Shown piece after piece: positions 9,961 to 22,470 of a stretch of DNA of 64,000 nt. Every line of letters starts with the position of its first letter. The stretch's first letter is position 1. A program made the position numbers and the translations under genes. The notes below the pieces were generated by a model. That model made no database searches. It was given only the letters and a program-made list of their open reading frames with translations, and was not told where the DNA came from. The DNA is taken from contig NC_044924.1 in assembly GCF_003576645.1 (NCBI RefSeq), positions 26,050,098-26,114,097 of the forward strand, in the 5' to 3' direction. Source of the stretch: Ipomoea triloba. Lineage: Eukaryota > Streptophyta > Magnoliopsida > Solanales > Convolvulaceae.

Positions 9961-12765
9961 TCATTTGAATAGATTTATATATATATATATATATATAGTC
10001 ATTTTGGGACTGTCTAATTTTTGACAGTAAGAGCTGCTCCGTCTCTGTGTAAATATATTCGGGTTGAACCAAGGCAAATGAAGGTGGCCAATGTATTAAA
10101 AAAAATAATCTAATGTGGCAAGTCTAAAAGAAATTAATGAATTAATTTGTTAATCATTAAAACCCCCCATGTGCCTTAAATACTATTTAGTGAAATAGAC
10201 AACATAATTTGACTCCAATTTAGGCAATATTTAATATTTTAAATATTTTCCACCTTTTTGAATTTGATTTTATTAATAAAATGTGTAAAATATTATTAAA
10301 CATAGTAAGACTATGCATGTTTGGTAAAATATGCAATGTGTGAGGAAGTATTCGATATATAATTTATGACTTAAAGTGTCGCTATTATTATTATTTTTTA
10401 AGGTTGAGAGCCCATAAATCAAAGATAACAATTAAAATACAAATTGCTATTACAATTCATAAAGTGATCAAAAAAATGAAAAAAGATAACTTTGTCCATA
10501 ATCACTTCCCATCATTAAAGATGAAGAATGTTGTCTTTAATTGTCTAATTTTGTTTTTTTTTTTTTTGTTTTTGCTTTTCTTCTTTTTATTTAATATTTT
10601 ACTTTACAATTTTCAAAACATGCTACATCACTGTCATGAGTTTCTAATTAGTAAATTATTGGGAAATGATGGGCTAAAAGTGATAGTTACACATTTTGGC
10701 CGTGAATAGAAATAACTTTGTTTTGTTTTGTTTTTTTTTTTAGTTAAAAAAATTATTTAATGAGTTAATATTTGTTTTCGTTAGTTTTTTGTGCAGCATG
10801 AAGAGGTAAGCAAATGATGATGACAAGTCAATAATTTAAAATATGGTCTAAATTGGTAAAGAATATTTTAATTTATTTTACAAATTCTAAAGGATGTTAC
10901 ATCATTGCCATGTGTTTGTAATTGGGAAATGATTGGCTAAATTTGAGAGTTATACATTTTGACTGAGATATGAAATATCTTTGTTATTTACTTAATTATT
11001 CGATGCAGTAGCAATTGTGTTCATTAGTTTTTTTTGTGCCGTGTGAAGAGCTAAGCAAATGATGAAAAGTCAATAATTGAAAATGTTGTTTAAATATGTA
11101 GAGATTATTTTAGTTTACAAATTTCAAAAGATGCTACATCAATTTTATATCACTTTGACTGTTTATGCATATGATTCTATTTCACTTTTATTACTTATTT
11201 AGTATAATAATTTATTTTTCTTAAAATATACAAACAAAATTTTAAAAATGGAAGAAAAATCTTGATGTAAATATGAGGAGGGTTACCTAAAATCTAGAAA
11301 TGAAGAGTGTTGTCTCGAAACTATCTAAAGATAAAACTGTTTCTAAATTTGTTTCTAAATTTGTTCTAAGTCAAATTATTAATTAGATTTCAAAGTTAGG
11401 TTTAATTTCTTAATGTAATGAGTGTTCTAATATTTCCTGCTGTTCTTGAAACTATGCTTCTTGGTTATGGATTAACGGACTAATTTTGGAATGCATCTTT
11501 GGACCTAGGATTAATTGGTTGCAAAGGCGAGTTCGCTGGTCCCCAATTTTCTTAATGTACTGACTTTTTGAAAAAAAAACTCTTTATTTATTTATTTTTA
11601 GTCTACAGATTAGAGATGGATAAGATATCTGTGTGGATTTTCTCCTCCCATCATTAGAGATGAAGAATGTTGTCTTTAATTGCCCAAATTTTAATTTTAA
11701 TTTTTTTTATTTTCTTCTTTTTTATTTAATAATTTATTTAATAATTTTTAAAGGGTGTACAGGTGTTTGTAATTGGAAAATTATTGGGAAATGATGGGCT
11801 AACACATTTTGCCAAGATTAGAAATACCTTTGTTCTTATTTTTTTCAAAAATTTATTTGATGAATTAATAATTGTTTTGATTAGTTTTTTTTTTTGAAAG
11901 GTGTTTTGATTAGTTGTTTGTGCAGTGTGAAGAGGTAAGTAAATGATGACAAATCAATAATTGAAAATGTGGTCTAAATATGTAGAGAATATAATATTTT
12001 ATTTTACAAATTTCAAAGGATGCTACATCATTGCCATGTGTTTCTAATTGGGAAATGATTAGTTAAACTTGACAATAGTATACATTTTGGCAAAGATTAG
12101 AAATACCTTTTTATTTATTTATTTGTTGAATTAAAAACTGTTTTCATCAAAACTAGAAGTTTATATAGTGTTTTGCTGGAAAAGTGACTTTACTGATGAA
12201 GAAATGGTTGCCCATGTCTTTCAGTTAACCTAGACAGATGCATCTCAATCTTTCTTTTTATCCCTTGTTCAATCTACAGTTTAAGTATAGGTTTAGCACC
12301 GGGATAGTTAGAGCATCTAAACATTGTAATTCATTGAGTATCTTTCAATTCAAGAAGGTATGAAGATAGTCATATCTAATTTAGAGAAAAAAATTCTTTT
12401 TCTCTAGATTAAAGATGACTTTTTGACGAAAAACTCTTTAATATATATATATATATATATATTCTTTTTCTATCTAGAGATTAGAGATGAATAAGATATC
12501 TATGTGGATTTTCACCTCCCATCATTAGAGATGAAATTGCCCAAATTTTAATTTTAATTATTTTTTTTTCTTTTCTTCTTTTTTATTTAATATTTTATTT
12601 TACAATTTCCAAATGGCGTACATCTCTGCTACATGTTTCTAATTGAAAAATAATTGGGAAATGTGATAGTTACACAATTAATTTGACCGTGATTAAAAAT
12701 ATCTTGGTTTATTTATTTAGTTATTTGTATTTGAAGCTAAGTTGTCCTTGAAAATCAAATGGGAG
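9961..12765. repeat. AT-rich dispersed repeat block
   Basis: Mostly tandem-like copies of the 'ggatgctacatca' module near 10620, 10890, 11120, 11760, 12010 and 12600. There is also a (TA)n run at 9969-9998 and another near 12440-12460. The last kilobase is the paralogue of 1000-1978. No coding region is supported. The frame at 10404-10709 runs through poly-T-rich repeat and resembles nothing. Confidence 0.55.
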
Positions 12766-12998
12766 GGTGAAAAAGGAAATGGACAAATACAGCAGATGAA
12801 GAAGCTAGCTTTAAAAGGAGAAAATTGTGTGAGACTAGAGATGGGCAAACAAAGACAAAAAATAATGATTTGATAAAGGATGAATTCAAAAATGATGCAA
12901 TAATAATGAGTAAAGTAGCAGATGAAGAGTTATTGCAAGAGTACATGATGCAGAGCATGGGCATTTATAAAGAAGCAGAAGCGAAAGTAATGGCTTAA
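12766..12998 (+). pseudogene. Coiled-coil gene fragment, copy 2
   Basis: Same family as 3316-3638. The frame reads KRKWTNTADEEASFKRRK, DGQTKTKNNDLIKDEFKNDA and MSKVADEE, ending with EAEAKVMA and TAA. Most of the Ala/Glu helix is deleted between MGIYK and EAEAK. A TGA precedes KRKW in this copy. Unlike copy 1 there is no solo LTR immediately upstream, so this copy shows that insertion's empty site. Confidence 0.45.
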
Positions 12999-14022
12999 GC
13001 ATTTGCTAAGGTGGCCAGGTATTCATCAACAATATAATTTATTAATTCAACAATGGTGGCAAAAGCAGAAATGATTAATTCAACTACTTTGATCTTGCCC
13101 CATAGTTAATGCTTATCTTTTAGTATGGTCTGATTAATTAAACTGGTTCTATATTTGTTCTAAATTAAGCAGAAGTCAAATTATTAATTAGATTTCAAAG
13201 TTAGGTTTAATTTACTAATGTAATGAATGTTCTAATATTTCCTGCACTTCTTGAAACTATATGCTTCTTTGTTATGGATTAATAGACTGATTCTGGACTG
13301 CATCTTAGCTTGTTAGATTTTGATCCTAAGAGTGTTAGGATTAAGCACTCATTCGCTTAGATGGCGACCAGGCCAACTGGTCACCTTCTCTAGTCGACGG
13401 AGAAGGCGACCACTTGGATGCTTTCTCCAGCGACCTGGTGGGCAAATGCATTGACTCGTTGGTTGGTTTACCAAAATGCTAGAAACCCTAAATTTGAAAA
13501 AAAAAAAAGACACTTTTAAAAATATTTTCAATCAATATATTGGAGAAATAAGGGTTTTTTTTTCAATCAGAATACCTTTATACATAAAAAAAAAAAAAAT
13601 CTACCGTGTCACCAATCTTAAGAAACTGAATTAACGAGTGATCATTGATACAATATAATTCAAAAATCAATTTTTAATGGAGTCATTATCAATAGTTTAT
13701 CATATGTGAAGTGAGACTTATTCTATAATTAGCAACTCCTTATTCTTGTCTTCTTGAAATTAGAAATCACATTCTTTCCCATTTAGACTCCTCAAAATTG
13801 TACTCAAATTTCCTTTGTCATACAGAGTTCTTGACAAGTTGATTTTCCATGCGATTGATAAGAATTACGGAGTAAAATTCTACAATACAATAATGTCAAC
13901 ACAAAAGTAAAAATATTAATAAATACCATCCATTCATCATTCGGTGAACTTTTCCTATCCAAACATTTTGTTTCAAATTTCTTAAAACAATCTTGCATTG
14001 ACTTCCTTGTTGGGAAAACATC
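12999..14022. other. Unit B 3' flank
   Basis: Paralogue of 3639-4655 with few differences, including the GC-richer block at about 13355-13460. No gene recognised. Confidence 0.5.
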
Positions 14023-15810
14023 TCATGGTATGATAGCTCTTTCAGCATGTGCTGCATCGAAATTAGAACAATAAAAACTTATTCATATATTGCATTTTCC
14101 AAATATTTAATAACTTAGTAGTATAAACTTGTTCAACAGATAAATAATCTTGACACATGTTAAGCCATCCACACCCATGAAATTCTGGGTATTGCAAAAT
14201 GATGTGGAAGAAAAAATAATAATAACTGCCATGTGGTGGCAAGTCTTTTAAAAAAAATTCTTAATCATTACTTTTATTTATTTTAATTATTATTAATACT
14301 TTATTGGTATATAATAATTTTTTTAATAAGTTGTGATAGTGGAGTTAGTTTTGAAAGAGGAGAGAAAATTGCATGGTTGAAGGTTGAAGGTTGAAGGTTG
14401 AAGGGTGAATAGTGAATAATTGTAAATTTTTTGATGTGGAATTTTGAAAGTGAGAGAAGATTGTATGAGTGCGGATAGCCTTAGGTCTTTGTGTCTAGGG
14501 GACGGGACATGGAACAATGCAGAAAATAGACAATATTAGATGCACACAAAATTTTACATACAATTTATTCATGTTTTTATTATGTAGATTCGCTTCATTA
14601 ATTTATTAATTCATCACATTCTCTTTTGGCCCATACTTTCTTTTCATTCAAAATGCTAACAAAAAAATATTTTGACTTTTTTTAAATTCATAAATGTGTA
14701 CCTGAAGTGGTTGAAGGATTATCGTCATGATTGCTTTCTTCATTAGACTTTTGAATAACATCAGAGTCCCACATCTTCTCTCGTCCATCTTTGTTAAAAA
14801 TTTTAACATCAAAGTGCATGCCTCCAACATGTGTGTAGAATACAACTTGACCAATGTAAAGATCATTGTCTTTATAAAATGTCTCCCAACCTTCGCTAAA
14901 AAATGTGCCATCTCTCTCTGTACGTATGTGAACCCTCCATTGTTTACCTGACGGTCGCCTCAAGGTTGCAATCTCACCTAACAACTTTCCCATGTGCTTG
15001 ACAAACATTGGTGGAATTAGCTTCAAAATGGCAAAAACAATGAAAAAGTTACTGCTAATTAAATAAGTTTGTTGTTTGGATATTATTTCTTTTTTCTCTT
15101 TTTTTTTTGTCCCCATAAAATTTAATAATACAGAAAGTGAATAGATACACAATACAAATAAATATCAAACCAAAAATAACCAAATAGAAATGATATAGCA
15201 TGCAACCCAACAATAACAGTATCTCGTAGAATAAATAACAACAACATAAATATCATAGATGTAGAAAGAACCAATCCTAGGCCACAACTCAAACTTTTCT
15301 ACAACAGGTTCTGTAGTCATGACCATCACTAAATCTTCAACTCACAACCACATATGTCAACACCACATTCTCAAACTTTAACCCTAACCTCTAAAATTCA
15401 AAATCTACCACTTCACAATAAAAAGTAATTTAAGTGAAAACTTGACAAAGTTTCTCTAGTACGCCATGACCACAATAAGATCTACAAACAAAAATCCACC
15501 TATTCAAACACAATGTACTCTAACTTGAACCCTACTATGTACCATGATAGATATACCCCTTAACTACCAAAATCAAATGAAAACGTACTCAATAAAGATT
15601 CTTTGTGATAATAGTTATTTTTACTAAAAAAAAAAATTTAAAGAAGAATGTTGCGAATGATTCATATATAATTACCTTTTTCACCTTGTCGTCATTCCCT
15701 ATAGTTTGAGAGATATGAAAATCATGAATTTCAAAAGTATAAGGGCTTTTGATCTTTTTGTTGCTTGAAGATTGACCTTCCCCTCCTTGATCCTTAGTTA
15801 GGTTTTCCAT
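14023..15810 (-). CDS. B3-domain (REM-like) DNA-binding protein, copy B
   Basis: Exon 1 is 15810-15676 (45 codons, MENLTKDQGGEGQSSSNKK; E-to-V near the end gives DDKVKK), before donor GTAATT. Exon 2 is 15020-14702, with all the B3 core strands: LIPPMFVKHMGK, TLRRPSGKQWRVHIRTERDG, GWETFYKDNDLYIGQVVFY, GGMHFDVKIFNKDG. It ends at donor GTACAC. The possible last exon (14051-14023) reads AHAERAIIP then stop. No frame is broken. Its 5' side keeps both the TATA element and the intact GTAAGT leader donor (16796-16864), making this the most complete type I unit. Role is as for copy A. Whether it is transcribed cannot be told from sequence. Confidence 0.75.
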
Positions 15811-16795
15811 TTCTCCCTCTTACACACTATGATAAACCACAATAAAATAAAACAAAATAAACAGTAATAAAGTGCTTGTAGGATTCTTAATTTAGGTGTG
15901 TGTAGATATATAGTGGCGGAACCAACACAAGTGAAGGCGGCCCAAGCTCATTCAATATTATTTTTTTAAAAATAAATCTAGTATAGGTCTAAAATAGATA
16001 TATTTATGGCTGAAATAGAAATTTTTTAAAGTTTCAAAACCGAAAAGGAAACAAATAAAGTAATGATTAAAATAAAAATTGCTACTAAAATTTATTGACT
16101 AAAAAGTGAAATAAACCCCAAATGAGTAAATTGGAATTTCAAATAGGTTGACATTTATTAGCTAATTACTTATTACTAAAAGAAATTTTATTATAATTCG
16201 TCATATTTGGCAATAATAATTTATTTCCTAAATTAAAAAAATAGCAATGAAAAAGATAAATTTATTGTTTGATAAGTGATACAATTGGCAATTTGGTATA
16301 GATAATCAATTAAGGAAAAATTACACTTTTAGTCAATTAGGCTTGAAGATTGACTTTTCCCTTGTGTCAGCGAGGTTTTCTATTTTTTTTGCGTATTAGT
16401 TATTACACCGTAAGATAAATCACAATAAAAAAAAAACTATAGTGTTTTTAGGACTCTTAATTTATGTCTGTGTAAATTATTTAGGGAAATTAGAGCAATT
16501 TTTTTTAGGAAATTAGGACAAAAAATAATTAGCCAATTAGAAAATGCGAACCACAAACTCTTCTTCTACACCCTTCATCTTCCTTCTCCCAACCAAAGCA
16601 TAGCAACAACTTCACCATTTCAACTCAAAAACACAACAAATAACACACATAAATACATCATTTCAATAACTTATACTAGAGGATGGAATAGGGGCAAGGA
16701 AGAAGAAAGTTACCAAGTCTTGGGCCTAGGATTTGGAGAAGAGAAGTTTAAATCAAGAAGAAAAATTTAGAGAGAGAGAGACTTACGTGAGAGAA
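15811..16795. other. Upstream region of B3 copy B
   Basis: Paralogue of 6442-7552, without the 155-bp duplication found there. AT-rich, with no recognisable gene. Confidence 0.45.
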
Positions 16796-16864
16796 GGAGA
16801 GGAATTGTGGGCGGCGAAATGAGAAGGAAAATGGGCAAGACATGAGTAATGCTATTTATATAGG
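16796..16864 (-). promoter_or_regulatory. Putative TATA promoter and leader exon of copy B
   Basis: The minus strand carries CTATATAAATAG at about 16864-16852 and an intact donor CAC|GTAAGT at 16796-16795, about 55 bp later. The spacing suits a short untranslated leader exon whose intron would run to just before the B3 ATG at 15810. The same pair is intact in units C and F. This is inference from sequence only. Confidence 0.4.
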
Positions 16865-17018
16865 ATGGATTTTTGAGGGAAAATTGTAATTATTAAATTT
16901 TAGGGTAAAAAATACGGGTTAGAGATTTGTGCTCATGATAAATTATTGGACTTAGGAATATAAAGTATATTTGTGCTCTCAAATTTTGATAGTTATAAAA
17001 ATGATTTTAGCCGGTTGT

Positions 17019-17357
17019 TATGACATGGACCCAGGTCCACCTTGCAAGGTGGACCTGGGTCCATGTTCACAATTTTAGATCTCTATGTTCACAATTATAG
17101 AATTCTATGTTCACAATTTTGGAACTCTATATTCACAATTACAAAATTCTATATTCACAATTTCATAACTCTATATTCACAATTTCATAACTCAATATTC
17201 AACAGTATAACATAATTTTTGAATCTATATAGCAAAATTGTGAATATTGAGTAATATAATTTTGTATATTGAGATCTAAAATTGTGAATATAGTGTTCTA
17301 AAATTGTGAACATAGAGTTTTAAAATTGTGAATATGGACACGGGTCCATAGCATAAT
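17019..17357. mobile_element. Foldback/MITE-like element, copy B
   Basis: Same family as 7795-8166. It has a nested palindrome 'ggtccaccttgcaaggtgga', then alternating 'ctctatattcacaatt' units and their inverted copies, ending 'gggtccatagcataat'. It has fewer internal repeats than copy A. Confidence 0.6.
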
Positions 17358-17978
17358 TTGCTGATGCTAGCAAGCTACTCTCAGATAGATTTTGGATAGA
17401 AATTTTTTTATCATAAAATAGTTTATTTAATGCCTAAAACAAAATAATTGATTTTAATAGCATTTAACCTAAAAATATTCGTGAATGAAAATTAAATTTT
17501 AATTTTGTAAGTATTTGTATTAAAATAATATCATTTATTTGTAATATTTTCCAGAGTATTATTGATTGTGAGACTGACATTGTGAGAACGATATTTAATT
17601 ATGACTTGAAGTGTAATTTTTTTTTTAAAGGTTGGGACCCCAAAGAGAAATAAATCATAGATAACGATTAAACTACAAATTGTTACTTTTTTTTTTTTAA
17701 ATGTACAAATTGTTACTATAATTGATAAAGTGACCAAAAAGAGAAATATTTAGATGAGAAACTTTAATTTTGTTAATTGATTGATTTAATCTGAATTTGA
17801 AATAGGTTCATAATTATTAGCTAATTCTTTACTAGGAAAATAATTTTTTTTAAGAAAATATTTTTTGAAAATAATTTCATTCTTAAATAAAGTAAATAAC
17901 AATATAATGAAAAACATAAAATAAATGTTTGAAAAAATTGCAATAGTAATCTCTAGTCTCTAATCAATCACCATGGTA
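17358..17978. other. Unit B flank with empty MULE-MITE site
   Basis: AT-rich, no gene. It contains the unoccupied target TCATAGATA at 17655-17663 corresponding to the 8450-9050 insertion. Confidence 0.6.
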
Positions 17979-18440
17979 CCATCAAATACAAATAATAAAA
18001 ACAAATTAGCGACGGATATTTCCGTCACTAAATGTAGCGATGGATCATAGCGACAGACTCGTTCGTCGCTAAGTATAGCGACGGAAAAATCCATAGCTAT
18101 TCCGTAGCAAAGTTCGTCACTAAATCGTCGTGGTAGGAGTTTAGTGACGGAAATATTGTGCGTCTAGCGACGGAAATATCCCTCGCTAGCCATAGCGACG
18201 GAAACTTCCGTCGCAATTTCCTCGCCAATTTCTACGACCAACTCGTCGTCCGGAGAATTATAGCGACGGACGGTTTCAAGTAGTGACGAAAATATCCGTC
18301 GCTAAAACTTAGCGACGGACAAAAATTGCGTCGCTAAAATCTAGCGACGGACGATATCTGTCGCTAAACAGTTTAGCGACGGATTTTTCGTGTTTAGCGA
18401 CGGAAATTATCCGTCGCTATTTTTGCATTTTTTTGTAGTG
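17979..18440. mobile_element. Small CACTA-like non-autonomous element
   Basis: About 462 bp packed with TAGCGACGGA and its inverse TCCGTCGCTA, the subterminal-repeat pattern of plant CACTA elements. The right end is TTTTTTTGTAGTG. The left end (CCATCAAATAC) lacks the expected CACTAC. Against the empty sites at 31275-31278 and about 9370 ('catggtatgttatg'), it is flanked by a 2-3 bp duplication (TA, or GTA if the last G is counted as target). The left terminus has probably diverged or been lost. Confidence 0.65.
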
Positions 18441-18662
18441 TATGTTATGTAGTTCTTCGTATCTTAAGATGAATACTTTTATTTTGGACTACTGAAATCC
18501 GAACAATATAATTTTGAAACCATGATTTCTATATTCATATTCTACAATCGCTACAACTAATAGACGTGTGCCATAGAGTACAATGAATATATGGTCTTCT
18601 GATGTCTAGGTTGCGAGCTGGGGAGAGGATTTACTAGATCATGGGGTTCTTCCGGTTTTTCT

Positions 18663-19070
18663 TGTTAAAATAATTATCATTATTATACGATTTACTATTT
18701 TCTATGGCTCATAAATGTTCATTTAAATTTAATAATACTAATTCTATAATTGGTCAGATAAAATAAGGAGCAGTTTCAGATAACACTCACGTTGATGGAA
18801 CTGTGAGATGGTTTATCAACAACTCAGAGTCTCTGGTCCTCTCCCTAACCTTCTGCAAAACTAAAAACTCTCTCTCCATAAGAGTTCTTTAGAGTAAGGG
18901 AAATTGCTTAGGGTCTGGAGGGAGAAACCAAGTCTCCCATTGAAGCATCTGCAGTGAAACCATGGAGCCAGGTATATTCATTAAACGCTAATTTAAGTAT
19001 CTGTGAAAATCATGTGTTCCTAAGGTGCTGTATGCTTAAGATTTGACATACATTTGGTATCACAGCCAGG
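18663..19070 (+). mobile_element. LTR and primer-binding-site remnant of an LTR retrotransposon, unit B
   Basis: A segment from TGTTAAAATAATT to ...GACATACA (18663-19052, TG...CA) is followed after TT by TGGTATCACAGCCAGG (19055-19070). That matches, with one change, the initiator-methionine tRNA primer site typical of Copia-type elements. The sequence after it lasts only about 220 bp and has no gag or pol. In unit A the corresponding line continues past 'tttttcttg' into different sequence. A 19-bp segment at 18893-18911 bounded by CTTAG/TTTAG is missing from the unit C copy. Confidence 0.5.
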
Positions 19071-19294
19071 TATTAGAACATATGATTTTTCATATAGAAT
19101 GATACAATAGACAGTTTTTTTTCGTACTGTTGATGCATGAGGAGTATTTTCACAGTGAAGCTGTTTTTCTGTTTATGTACACTGCTTTGTACGAAGATGT
19201 TTTGCTATATGTAATATGTACGCATCACTGCAATTCCTATGCTTAAGTTTGAGAAAACATGTAGCTTGCGCATGAGCATTCCTATGCCTAAGTT

Positions 19295-19366
19295 GAACGA
19301 GAAATAGAAGAAGCCAAAGAAGCAAAAGCAAAAATGGCTGAAGCATTAGCTAGGCTGGTATATATT
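19295..19366 (+). pseudogene. Coiled-coil gene fragment, copy 3
   Basis: Only the C-terminal helix remains: VEREIEEAKEAKAKMAEALA, followed by RLVYIQQ and TAA. It abuts the LTR remnant upstream. Confidence 0.4.
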
Positions 19367-20445
19367 CAACAATAAAATATAATGGATGTTGAATAATTAA
19401 AAGCAGAAGAAGAAATGATTAACTCAACTACTCTGATCTTGCCCCATAGTTAATTTTTTTTTTTTTGGTGAATTTGCCCCATAGTTAATGCTTATCTTTT
19501 AGTATGGTATGGTTAAACTGTTTCTAAATTCGTTCTAAGTCAAATTATTAGCTTTCAAAGTTAGATTTTATTTCTTAATGTAATGAATGTTCTAATATTT
19601 CATGCGGTTCTTGAAACTATGCTTCTTGGTTATGCATTAATGGACTAATTTTAGAATGCATCTTAGCTTGTTGGATGGCGAGCTCGATGGTCCCCGATTA
19701 CCTCCGGAAGTAGTCAAAACATCGTCTAAACAACGCTGAAATCCTAGTGCATACTGTCACAACTCTCTATATATGATGAGTGTTGTCTCATATCTAGAAA
19801 TGAAGACCGTCATCTCCAATCTAGCTAAAAACAAAACTCTTTTTCTATAGAGCATAAATGACTTGAAACCCAAGGAACTCTTTGTTTTAAATTTGAAAAT
19901 GAAAAATGAAGTCATGAAGAAGATAACTCTTTCGCTTTTCACCGCAGCTCCCACCATCAGAGATGAAGAAGGTTGTATATAATTCCCCACAATGATTATT
20001 AATCTTTTAGACACTGACTTCAATTATTCCATACCACTTTGACTGTTTATGCATATGCTTCCATGTCACTTTTATTACATATGTAGTGTAATAATTTATT
20101 TTTTTTAAACATACAAATAAATAATTTAAAAATGAGAAAAAAAAACCTTGATGTATGAGTAGTGTTGTCTCTAATCTAGAGATGAAGTGCGTCGTCTCCA
20201 ATCTAGCTAAAGACAAAACTCTTGTCCGGTAGACTAGAAATGACTAGACACAAAGAACTTTTTTTTTTTTAATGTGAGAATTGGAAATGAAGATTATATC
20301 TTTGTCGTTTTTCTCATCTCAACATAAGAGATGAATAAGCTAAGGTTGCTTATAATTCCTACAATGTTTTTGACTTTTTTTAAAAATTTTATTTTATTTT
20401 ACAAATTCCAAAGGATGCTATATCATTGCCACACCATTCTAAGAC
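19367..20445. repeat. Dispersed repeat flank of unit B
   Basis: Aligns with 32190-32700, then with 37140-37950 and parts of 26480-26640. It includes the uninterrupted target 'ggttcttgaaact' (19606-19618) that is occupied by the CACTA element at 34549. Minus-strand ORFs here are repeat readings. Confidence 0.5.
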
Positions 20446-21690
20446 CCAGATGTTTAGCATCAAAAAAATAAATTACAACAGAGGTACTAGTATGTCAAGT
20501 AAAAAGTCTACCGAGTCAACCCACAACAAACTACATCACAAGGGAGTACAACAAAGAAATTACTAAAGCTAGAACTATACACTACCAATACTATTGTTGC
20601 CCTCATCATGCTTCCGCAAGACCTGAAAAGGGCTAAGTTGAAAACATGAAAAATAGACAGTTAGCATAAAATGCTTAGAATGAACCACTCGGCACTATAA
20701 AATAGATACGCTTATATAAATTTTGAAAATACGGGGTTTTGTAATTAAAAATGGTTTGAACAAGGGATTTTAGAAATATTTAGTCCTAAACACTCTTAAC
20801 TCAGATAAGACACCACATAATGGCCAAGTAAAAGGTTACAATATCATACCAAAGAGACACATGTATAAGCAAGCATAGATTAATAGTAATAATATACATA
20901 AATAAGATTCCCAAAGAATATGATAAATATCAACAACTCAAGAAATTATATAGATAAGTATGGATTTATGACTTAAATATATATAATAATAGTCATATAG
21001 CCTCATACTATTCCATACCATCATAAATATCAAGTATATAAGTAAAATAATCATGTTTAGAATCAATATGGAGGAAACCAAGTCTAATCAATAGGAGGAA
21101 GGGATAATCAACTGAGCGATATCTAACAAAGAATAATAATTTCTATATTGAACCCAAAACTACTCCTGTGGAAATAGGACTACTACCTTGCAGACCCCCT
21201 AACTGGGATTCTAAACCCAGCAGGTAGTAACCCCAGCCCCAACAACACAGCATGATTTCTACCTGGCAACTCGCATACAAATTTCCGTACTACAGGATGA
21301 TTTCTAACATATACAATTTCTAGTGTATGACAGCTGATCTTGTAAGTTGTTTCATCTCTAACAGATACAATTCTCCATACTTTTTTAGGAGAAGGGTGCT
21401 TCCTTTTCTTGCCTATGACAGCTGATCTAGTAAAGCTGATTCATCTTTAAAAGCAGAGGGTGTTTTTATGTGTTATCTTTATACAGACTGCTCCTTTTAT
21501 ATGCGTTGTACACTCAGTGGTAGGATTACTTAGCTGGCTTTTCTGTAGTCTCACCTGCATGTATCTCTATATTTAACTAAACTTACTTCATAATGTGCCT
21601 TTTTACATATTTCAATGAAAACTTTCAAGAAAAGGTTCATAGGTTGTAAGCATTGCATCCAAGTTTCAATATCGAATACTCCTTGTGCAT
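20446..21690. other. Unclassified insertion, possibly degenerate LTR material
   Basis: The dispersed repeat breaks off after 'ccacaccattcta' and unrelated sequence runs to about 21690, where it rejoins text shared with 32713. Phrases such as 'actactaccttgcagacccc' and 'aacccagcaggtagtaacc' look like LTR-retrotransposon non-coding sequence, but no termini or duplication are visible. Unit C lacks this block: its sequence jumps from 'tttgtttta' to 'cctaagttgcatcacc' at about 32706-32713. No gene supported. Confidence 0.3.
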
Positions 21691-21693
21691 GAC

Positions 21694-22470
21694 CTATACT
21701 AAACTAAGTTGCATCACCATTGCATTTGCTCCACGCTAAGGGTGTGCACATAATTTTGTTCCATTTATAATAGCAAAAATGTATATATCATGCTTCTAAA
21801 CAATAGTATATGTGATTGGTACTTATTTTCTTATATGTTCTCATGGATTGGCTAACATCTCCTTTTTAGTTTATGCAAATGATTAATTTTAACTCTGATG
21901 CTATATACAACATGCATACTGAAGTTGTCTAACATCAATAAACTACGTTTAGATCATTAAAAACTAAAAAAACACTTTTAAAAATATTTTCAATCTACAT
22001 ATGGGAGAAACAAAGGGTTTTTTTTTTTCAACCAAAATACCTTTATACATTAAGAAACTTCATTAACAAGTGATCACTGATACAATTCATTTAATATCAA
22101 GATTTGTCCATGAATAAAGAATCATTTTCTTAATGGAGTCGTTATCAATGGTTTATCATATGTAGAGTTGGAATTATTCTATAATTAGCAACTCTTCGTT
22201 ATTATGTTCTTAAAATTAGACATCACATTCTTTCCCATTTAGACTCCTTAAAATTGTACTCAATTTTCCTCTGTCATACAGAGTTCTTGACAAGTAGATT
22301 TTCTATGTAATTGATAAGAATTCCGGAGTAAAATTCAAGAATACAATAATTGTCAACACAAAAGTAAAAACATTAATAAATACCATCATTCTGTGAACTT
22401 TCCCTATCCAAACATTTTGTTTCAAATTTCTTAAAAGAGTCTTGCATTGGCCTTCATGTTGGGAAACATC
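21694..22470. other. Left flank of type II unit D
   Basis: Shared with 32713-33286, 39598-40026 and 50292-50753. It contains 'caatctacatatgggag' at 21991-22007, the unoccupied target of the poly-A retroelement at 45709. No gene recognised. Confidence 0.5.

Noticed and set aside
9969..9998. TA run as a TATA promoter
   Set aside because: It is a plain microsatellite with no gene downstream.
18051..18420. TAGCGACGGA repeats as transcription-factor binding cluster
   Set aside because: The pattern and the GTAGTG terminus fit subterminal repeats of a CACTA element, and the empty site in unit C shows an insertion.
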